From: Poecilobothrus nobilitatus
Lineage: Eukaryota; Arthropoda; Insecta; Diptera; Dolichopodidae
Assembly: GCA_947095535.1 (NCBI GenBank)
Contig: OX352774.1
Coordinates: forward strand, 8,494,001 to 8,558,000
Direction: 5' to 3'
DNA length: 64,000 nt
Shown: positions 54,591 through 64,000 of the stretch, one piece after another
Position numbering within the stretch: position 1 is the stretch's first letter
How the letters are laid out: every line of letters begins with the position of its first letter
Notes under the pieces: generated by a model
What the model saw: only the letters and a program-made list of their open reading frames with translations
The model's database searches: none
What the model was told of the DNA's origin: nothing
Translations under genes and position numbers: made by a program

Positions 54591-57476
54591 ATACGTATAA
54601 AATTATGGTTTTTTCTCCCAATAATCACATGTTTTTCTTAAAGGTATTTTTTATCTTTACAAATAAATTTATTAATATAAAATTATAAATTGTTTTGCCC
54701 AATTTAAGTGATGATACAATTTATTTTTCTTTTTTTTTTTTATATCAAGTTTTTTTTTTGTTTTCCATTCAGAATTACTCTTCTAGAAGATGCTAGAAAA
54801 TAAACATGCAAAACAAAATATTTTATTTTTTGAATTACAAAAAAAAAATATTAACCAAAAAAAGCATTTTTATTTTATACATACTTATATACTTAACAAA
54901 ACATAACAAAAAAATAAAAAGAGAAATTTTTTCATTTATACATACATACATCAAAAGGATTTTTTCATTTTTTTTTTGTTTTTATTTATTACTTTGTAAA
55001 GGTCATAGTTCTTAAAGAGAATTTAAAAATGCATTCAGTCGCATAAGTTTTTTTTTTGTAAAAAAAATTTAAATTTTGTGAAAACAAAAAAGGTGTGAAT
55101 TGAATATTTTAATTTTAAAAAATAGATATCTTTAAATTGAAAATAATTTAGTGATAAAAAATACAAAAGCAAAAATGTAATAAAATGATTATAATAATTG
55201 TGTTTAACTGAACTTTTTAAAGAATGGCTAGTTAAATTCTAGATAGTTGAGATGAAATTTTGTAAAATAAAAAAAAAAATATGTTTTTGCTTAAAAATTT
55301 TTTTTTAAGAGTTATTTTCTGTTTTTTTTTTTTTTTGAAAGAAACAAAGGGTTTTTATTTCTTTTTTGTTTTTTTTTTTTTTAAATTTAAATCAAACTTT
55401 TTACATTGTACAACTTTTTCTCACTTTATAAAGAATATTAAAAATTTGTATTTAAATTATAAAAAAAAATCAATTGAAAATATTTTGTTGTAATAGAAAT
55501 TTATTTTAAAAAAATTCTTTTAAATCAACATCTTCATTAAAAGGTAGACCTGCACCTGATCCGTAAAGTTTTGAAAGAATCTATTATTTAGTTTAAAATT
55601 TTGAAAGCTAATTGAAACCGATGTTTGGTCTTTTGTAATTACAAAATTTACAAAATAAAGTATCTTTAATAATTTTTATGATATGTACAGTTTTATATAT
55701 GTATACATATTATATTAATAAGAATGAGGTTAGGTATTAAAAAAAAAATGATTTTTTTAAGAAGAAAATTTTTTTTAAGAAAATAAAATGTACTTTTCCT
55801 TCCAGATGTTGGCCATATCTCTTAATAATTTATATAGTAATATTATTTACTTTCTTTATATTATATATTTTACATTATATATATAAGGTATAATCTTTGC
55901 AAGGTATATTATGCAACTTAAAATCACTTTTTTAGAAATTAATTAGATTGTATTAAACATTTTTTACAACCCTGTGTACACAATTTAAATTCGCTTTCTC
56001 TTTTTTGAAAAGCAATTCGCTAAATCAATCAGTCGAAACCCCTATTTAGTTTTTTGTTTATAATAATGTCTATATATAGATTTCAAATTAGTACAATATA
56101 AATTTTAATAAATAAAGAATTTTAGTCTGATGCAAGATGGAACAAAAATTAATCTTTTTTAAATGGAAGAAAATAAATTACCAAAATAAACAAACAAAAA
56201 AAGAAATAAAATTTAAATGGCATGTGAATTTTCCAAATTTTTTCAAAAGAAATAACAATTGTTAAAATACGATCTAAAATAAAAATTTTATTAATAAAAA
56301 AAATTAACAAACATTATAAATATTGTGTAGGTTTGAGTTGCACAAGTATTACAAAATGATAAATACGACGCAAATCAAAACAAAGTAAAATATGGTTTGA
56401 GTTAAAAAGTATGTTTTTAACATATATCATATAATATATAATCTGATCCTTGTACACATTCCAGTATAATGAACTTATTTTATATATATATATACATATT
56501 ATTATGTATATATTTATGAAAGTATATAACAATATTTAACAGTTTTTAATATAGATTTGTGTACGCGTGCCTCTTTACAATTTATTCTTTATTTATTTTG
56601 AATTTATTTTTATCTTTCTCCTCCTTTAATATTTTCTTTTTTCTTTGTTTTATTTTTTGTTTTTTTTTTTTTTTGGAATATAAATCCTGTCAATTTAAGA
56701 GCTCATCAATTTTTATATTTTAGAATTTCAAAACATTTATATTGTATATTATATTGTACACGTGTTATTAGTTTTAGAGCTATAGTTATACTTATATACA
56801 TACATACTTATATACATACATATATATAGATATTATATATTAAATATAAGTAAAAAAAAGTGTTTTAAATTGGGAACATATGTAATTAAAAGGGAACATA
56901 TATGTAGGTGTATATAAATTTTTATATAATTTTTAATTTTATTACCAAAAAAAAGGAAAAAGGTAATTTTTCAAATGGAACAACGAAAAAGAAAGACTTT
57001 TTTTTTTTAACATTGATTCATAATTAACTGATGTCATAACCAGTTTAATTAATTAATAAATTTTTTTTTAATATAATATACATATATAAGTATAATATCA
57101 AGATTAAAGAAGAGCATTAAATCGAAGAACTTTTTTTCATCTTTAATACTCTATTAATCAAATTCTTAAACAATTTTTATTACAGTTTTTGCAAGGATTT
57201 GATTTTTTTCAAACTTAACGGTTGCATCTTAAGTCACTCCTATAATCAATAATATATAATTAAATTTTATTTCACTTTTAATCTATAAAATTTCGATCGG
57301 TGAATTGTTTTTTTTTTTTTTTGCATTTAACTATACGATTTACTTGCAGTAGTTCATGGTTAAAGTATTTACGTCTAAGCTGGTCTAAATCTATATCTAT
57401 ATCTAAGTCTAAGTCTGTATATAGCTATGGTCTAAGTTTAAATTTTGTACTTTTTTATCCAAAAGATATTATACTA
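54591..57476. other. Gene-free AT-rich region
   Basis: Homopolymers and TA microsatellites only; the open frames at 54806-55015, 55281-55493 and 56314-56532 are Lys/Phe/Ile-rich by composition. Confidence 0.5.
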
Positions 57477-58185
57477 TACATGGTGATTAAGTAAGTGCAT
57501 TGAGATAAGTAAGTAAGTGATCGTGTAGAGAATAATGTGTATACAAAAGTTTTGTATGGGGGTTAGATTGTGGGCCAAATAGTTTTGGAACTGTGGGCTC
57601 TTAAAAGATATTTGGTACAATTTTCTTTGTTTTGATTAAAATGGCCATAACTTCTGTTACAAACAAGATTAATTCTGCAAAATATTTTTAAAAGCATGAA
57701 ACGCAATGCTCTAAATAAACGTTTTAAAATTGAAAATTTTTTAATTTTTGATAAAATGATGAATATGAACATTTTTTTTAGGTGTGTTTAAAGCTTCAAA
57801 TAGCCTCTTTCTCAAGCTTTAATTTGGTATACCATACGTTAAAATTGATTTTGAGAAGTTTATTTTTGAGAATTTTATTTCCTGAAAGGTAATAAAAAAC
57901 ATTTTAAATTATTAACATTTTTATTTATTATTAAATTATTAATATTTTTCATAATTTGTAACATTTTTACATATTTAAATACAGCTTCTTTTTATGCTTT
58001 AAAAAACAATTTTCATATTAATTTTCATATAAAAATAAAAGAAAAATGTACCAAATGTGCTTTAAGGCCTCACAACTCCAAAACTATTACGCCCAAAATC
58101 TAATCCCATCTACAAAACTTTTGTTTACACATTATTACTTTCACGATAGTTTATGTCAATGCACTTACTTATGATTCACCCTGTA
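57477..58185. mobile_element. TA-flanked element F with inverted ends of about 145 bp
   Basis: The left end CATGGTGATTAAGTAAGTGC at 57479 is inverted at the right end as GCACTTACTTATGATTCACC then CTG (58183), with TA on both outer sides (57477-57478, 58184-58185). Imperfect inverted similarity continues for about 145 bp through ACAAAAGTTTTGTA, ATAGTTTTGGA and TTTGGTACA. The centre has no coding capacity. The CAGGGTGA-type end and TA target indicate a Tc1/mariner-like MITE. An open frame at 57563-57772 is a by-product. Confidence 0.88.
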
Positions 58186-61100
58186 TGTATATATATATAT
58201 ATTTTTGATGAAGATAGAATTTTTCTGCGTAAGAGAAATTTCTTAAGTTCTCCAGTGTTTAAATTTACATAGATGGTATTGGTATCTGATAATACATTAT
58301 TCTGAGGGAAATTCTTCTTAATTGAATTATTTTTTTATATTTAATTAAGTAAAAAATTGCAATTTTTACAAAAAATTTAGTTAACTACCTCTTATCTTAA
58401 GTTTCACTAATTTTACTTTAAATGAAAATTTGTTTTTTTTTTTTTTAAACTCTTTCCTTTAGTTTTTAGTTTTTTATAGATAAATTCATAGATTTAATTT
58501 TTGAATGCATAGGTTATTAGGTATATATATATATATATATATAAGGATTTTTCATTTTAAATTTTTCTATAATTATTTTTAATGTTAATTATTTAAATTA
58601 AAGGTGATAAACTTAAAAAAGAAAATTTTTATTAATCACATAGCTATTGTGTACATTTTCTTATTTGTCTCCCATTTTGGTTTGACATATCTTTTCTATT
58701 TATACTATCTTTATACTATTTGTATGTTTAATTTTTCTACTTATAAATAAAAAAAAAAAATAAAATTGCATTTAAAACTAAATGTGTTGTAATAAAAAAG
58801 AAAATTCAAAAAAAAAAAAAAAAAATCTGTTCACGGCTATTGACAATTTAATGACAATACAAAATTATGAATTATGAACAAAAAACACAAAAACAAACAA
58901 ATAAAAAGTACATATATTTACTTAGAATTTTTTATCCGATAAAATTTCGGAATAAAGACTAAAAAAAAAAATAGAAACACTAAAAAAAAAAAGCGGTTAT
59001 TACAATATAAAATACATTAAAATGCATTTATGTACACTTGTATTAAAGAAAAAAAGCGTCAGTACATTATAAAAATATTGACTGTATAAGATTATATATA
59101 TATATATATATACATATATCAATACTGTTATACAATGGTAACAGAGTACCATCCAAATGGGAAATTTTCTACTATAGGATGTCTTATATTAAACTTTTTA
59201 TACGATCGGTAATTTGGTGCATTAATATATTATCAAACTTAAGATTTAAACCTACAAATTTGCAGATTCATTAAAAAGAAAAAATAATTAAATTTGAATT
59301 ATTATAACTGTATTTAAAGTATAGTTTAATTATTAATAATACTGTTTTTAAGTCAATAAAGTTCTTTTTATTTTTTTTAGTCCTCAAACTTAAATTTAAA
59401 TCCTTTAGAATTAAATTTGAACAGTGTTTGAAGTGATTCTTTTAATATTTTTCAAAAATATTAAACACTTTATTAGGGTTTCCTACTTATTAATTTATTT
59501 TAAGACTGGATTCATATACCAAAAGATATTATAGATTTAAATTTTTGTTTAATTTACTGAATTATTTATTTTATTCTCTATTTTGAATTTCAAAAATTTT
59601 GAAGTTATTTTTTTTTTTTAATCATTTAAAACTCAAATTTTTTTGTGTGGAAACAAAATTTATTGTGAGATGAAAAAATTTTACCGTTAAGATATATTAG
59701 GTGCAGATCACAAAGGTGTTGAAAAATATTATAAAAGTCTGTTAAATTTACTATACTTCATAAATTGAATTCCAACCGATTCCATTTGAGTATACTATAG
59801 GAATTTATTACATTCAAAATTATGCGGATTTACTTTATAATATGAGATTCATCGTTTCTTTTAAATTTTAAAAGGAGAAATCTACATACAAATTGTAAAA
59901 ATCTTATTTTAAATTGTTTTCATTTAATAACAGATAAGTTTTCTTTAATGGATTTCTTTAAAATTTCAATCAGGTCAATGGAATTTCAGAATATTTGGTT
60001 TAGTTTATTAAGCCTATAGAAAGTGTATAAACTCTTCAGTTTATTAAGTTTATATTTTGGGTTTATCTGGAAAGAATTTTTTTGTTAAGCTAATTATACT
60101 TCTATATATCTTTAATCTGTTAGTATATTGTATAAGATTCGTATTCCGTTCGGTTAGTACAAGTTCAATACGGTATCTAATCATTGCATAACGTTATAGG
60201 ATTTTAGTTGTTTAGAAATTTTTTCGGTTCTTTATTCTTTTGCAATATTGTAAAGATTTCTAATGATTCTCATAATTTATATTCTATGCAAGATCTAGAT
60301 TCTATGTTAGTTCTATGAACTATATGGAAGGAACAATATTAGAATTTTTAACATTATCAAATTACATAAATCCTATAGAATTAAACAGATTCTACTGTAT
60401 ATTTTAAAAATATATAAACCTAAATGACCTATAAGTATGTAAATTATGTAAAAAAAAAAATATAAATACATTATTCATATATATTAATTCTATAGATATG
60501 AGTTGACATTTCATCAATTCAATTTAATAGCGGTAAGAATTCTTTAAAAAAAAATTATGGTACTTTATATGTTGTAAATATTTTTGTCAACTAACAAAAG
60601 TTAAACATTTTTTTTTATTATTGAAAAAAAAAAAAAAAAAAACGTGTTTACAAATTTAATACCACTTCTTATATTCTTATATGTATACAAATTTATCTTA
60701 AGATATACCTAACAAATTTTTGTAAAAAAAAAATTATTTTTCTGGCAAATAGACTTTATTTTTTTATGAGTATAATGTTAGTTCCTTTTTTTATGGTAGT
60801 TATTTTTTTATTTTTAAAACTGGTTTCTTTTTTCTTTTTTGTACTTATATCCATTCTCTAAGTACATTAGGTAGTACCAGTGAACAAAAATATTTGCATA
60901 TCATTGCGTATTATATATGAAAAACTATTAAAAAGGCCTGTTGAAGGGTTTTTAAAATAACTTATAGAAAAAATAAAAAAAAAAAAAGGAAGAGATAGTA
61001 ATGTCTGGTTTTAGTATCTTATAAGATGATAAAAGAATAGGCACTTCTTATTTTGAAGAAGTTTTATTGATGTTTATTTTGAAAACATTTAAAAAATTTC

Positions 61101-64000
61101 CTTATAAGTTATTGTTTATCTTAAAATCAAACAGAAATTATTACGAATATTTAAGTGTATATACATAAGTAGGTGCATTCAAAAAATATGTACTCTTACA
61201 TGTACATATACATATTTTCTTTGAATGTACTTTTATTTTATTTTTTTTTTCAGATAGATCATAAATGATGGTATGGATAATACCGCATTATGTATGTTTG
61301 GTCACATTCTAAAAACATAAATTAAATTCTTTTAAATAATTATAGTTTTTTTCACACCATATGTCAAGATTGTCACTTAAAGATGATTCGTTATTATTTC
61401 AACAAAACAAAAAACAAACAAAATTATTCTTTTGAATTTAAAAATTGGTCCAGTGAACTTTTCTCTATATCTATTGATAAAAATAAAATACCGCATCATT
61501 GAACTTTTATAGAGGAAAAAAAATATTGTACCTATATATACAATAATATAATTGAATTACTATTTTAGATTTTAATTAATGTGTCTCTTATATAAATTTT
61601 AAATTCAACTTAAAATGGTAACCAAAGAAAATATTCTTGTGGACTAAAATGTTAATGATGTTGGCTAAAATCATGGTTATTGAAATATGGTGTTTAATTA
61701 ATTTAGTCAAAAAAAAAACAAATTAATAAAAGTATTCTTTTTATTTTTTGACATATCATTGATACTGTATATAGCTAGACCATATTCACAAAGCCTTTTA
61801 AGAAACTAAAGCTTCAGTCCAATTTATTTGTTTTAAATTCAAAACAAAATTTGATGCATTGGCGAACATCTTCACCCAAGCACATAAAAAATCTGTCTTT
61901 ATTTAATAATGTATAATGATAAAGAATTAGAATTTTCACTTCTCTGCACTTCTTATTTGGAAGCAGTTTAAATGAAAGCGTTACAAATGCTCGTATCTCA
62001 TAATTTAGTTTTTTTTTCAAAAGTTGAGTTTTTAAAACATCTCACTAAATCTCTTTATTTTTATAAAAGCAACTAAAAAATACAAAACATAAAAACAAAC
62101 AAAAAAAAAAAAAAACAAGATTTTAAAAATTCAGATTTTGAGAAAACAATTAAAAACCGAAAACTTTAAAAACCGAAATTTTGCGATATGAGCATTTGTA
62201 ACTAACCAGTTTAAATTCCAAGACAGTGTGGCTCAGCTTACAGAAAATCAATTTATTCCAAATATTCTTAAAAGTTTTAATGGAGGAGAATATTATGTAT
62301 ATGAATAGTTCGGCGGTTCGTGGATATTAACATCTTTGTTTATCAAATTTGTAAAATCTGAATTAGGATCAATCAGAGAGTTAGGAAATAAAAATGAATT
62401 TAAACATAAAATCCATTTTTATTTTCTAGCTATGGGATTTTCTTGACCAAACAGTCCTTTAGTGCCAAAGATTGGTTATCCTTGATTAATTTTTCAAATA
62501 AGCGAGGTAAGATTTTGACAGTCTTGCACGGTCATATATGATACTATTCGTACCTCTGTTTTATGTTACCTTTATTTGATTCCCATCTACTCTTCCACAA
62601 AAAAAAAAATGTACACAGTTTTCCTCTGCTTGACATAATTAATTTTTTTATACATTTTAATTTTATTGTTGATAACGACCTTATTATATTATTATATATT
62701 TCGTATTTTCAACCCTCAAATATATTTAAGGACAACCAATTTTTAATTAAGAGTATTAATTAATTTTTTTTGTTTTTTTTTTTGCACAATTTAAAAATAT
62801 TCTCGTTGACACGTACTATACATTTAATTAAAATATTACATTAAAATGGAAAAAAAAAAGACCAAAATAGAAATTAAATTTTCTAGAACGGAATGAAAAA
62901 TGGTTTCGTTTTTTTTTTGTAAAAAACAACAAAAATATAAGAAAAAATCTGAAGATAAAATTTACAATTAAATAACATTACAATTATTTGGGATATATAA
63001 TTTACCAGACCGTATATTCATTGCATATAAAAGAAGACAAGGTGATTGATGAAATAAAATTAACATCGTAAATTGAATATTTTTCTTTTAAAAATTAACG
63101 CGAGTTTTAAAAGTTTTTTAAGGAAGAAAATTAAACTTCTAAAACTTCCGAATCGAGAAGATTAATACTTCTAAAAAAAATTTCTTCAACCTAAAAAGTT
63201 TACAGTAAAAAGTATATTGAAACTTTAAGAATAAATAATTATAAAAACATTCACAAGTATATCAATCTTTCACTTGTTATGTTAAAGTCTAGCTCTTGCT
63301 CTTGTTTCTGAAGAAATTCTTCTTAAAAAACCTCTTCGATATGTCGGAATTATAGACTTAATAAATTTACAGCGGTTTTTAAGAAGCTCCCAATGGTTTA
63401 ATTAAGAAAAATACTAACCCATGGCATCACAATGGGCCTAAACTGACCTAAGTATGCATCTGGAGCCTCTACTTACCTAACAAGCTAGTACCTATCTAAA
63501 AATATTCGTAGAAATTAAGAAACATAAAGTATGTAGTGAAGGAACCAACAGAATTGGGCTGTTAATTAGAACAAACGGTGATTGTGAATGTTATAAACTT
63601 TGCAATATTACCAATTTATTGGTTTTTCAATTGTCGATTAAAAATTATTTAAAACTAAAAAATTTAGATCTCAATTTATAGATCTTAAGTCAACTTATGA
63701 TTATTTTGTCAGTTTATTATTTGAAAGTTTTTCAATATGATTCAATATGATCTCAATTTACATTTATAGTAATTTAATAAATTCTTTAATGATCATTTTA
63801 CTTATTTTATTTTTAATTTTCAAACAAGATTTGAGGAAAAATAAAACAAATTAGCAAAATAATAAAAATAATAAAAGTTAACAAAAAGTAAAAAAAAAAG
63901 TTAAGTGGTGACGTTTTTTATATTTTATATAATTCATTCATATGTTCTTCACGTTTATATGACGTAGGTATAAGCCTTATTTTTCTTTAAAGTTATTTAT
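58186..64000. other. Gene-free AT-rich region to the window end
   Basis: Contains TA microsatellites (58520-58545, 59093-59112), poly-A/T runs and no recognised gene, RNA or element. Short frames at 61814-62020 and 62563-62763 show no domain. The base composition becomes slightly less extreme near 63260-63560, but I see no exon there. Confidence 0.5.

Overview
This window is nuclear DNA from an animal, most likely a dipteran insect. It is very AT-rich and full of homopolymers and TA microsatellites. Its two protein-coding genes have GT-AG introns. It carries tRNA-derived SINEs with target-site duplications. It also carries repeats with GTCC runs and ATACCC-type ends that resemble repeats I remember from fly genomes. 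The species cannot be named from the sequence.

Only two host genes are convincing, and they converge. (1) An ephexin-type Rho guanine-nucleotide exchange factor (fly Exn-like) lies on the plus strand. Seven coding exons between 12522 and 25068 join without any frame conflict into a protein of about 1146 residues: a long disordered N-terminus, then DH, PH and SH3 domains. (2) The small clamp-loader subunit RFC2/RfC4 (345 residues) lies on the minus strand at 27698-28846, in three exons split by two tiny introns of 55-56 bp. The stop codons are 2.6 kb apart. The regions 1-12521 and 28847-64000 hold no gene I can support.

The rest is largely transposon-derived. 1-12.5 kb: two SINEs, a 1.3-kb element with a 256-bp internal tandem array (9776-11061) and a small MITE just upstream of the ephexin gene. 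Ephexin introns: a foldback element built of about 25-bp subrepeats (intron 1), a 1.2-kb hairpin-capped element (intron 2), a SINE (intron 5) and a 46-bp tandem array (intron 6). 29-41 kb: two dispersed direct-repeat pairs, an (AAT)n-tailed duplicated unit, SINEs, a 1.6-kb hairpin-capped element and a MITE with long inverted ends. 42.0-42.8 kb: a decayed integrase-type (Ginger/KRBA2-like) DNA transposon with a 4-bp TSD. 48.4-51.4 kb: an inverted pair of hairpin-capped elements around a SINE remnant. 54.5 kb: a GC-rich 17-bp minisatellite. 57.5-58.2 kb: a TA-flanked element with inverted ends of about 145 bp.

The most interesting signal is a modular superfamily of non-autonomous elements, with six copies in the window. 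Each has a terminal hairpin of about 30 bp, then a (GTCC)n run, then a body that is often a tandem array. The copies appear to exchange parts. The 9.8-kb and 33-kb copies share both ends but have unrelated bodies. The 33-kb and 17-kb copies share a body but have unrelated ends. I could not run a search, so family names rest on recognised motifs and remembered homologues.
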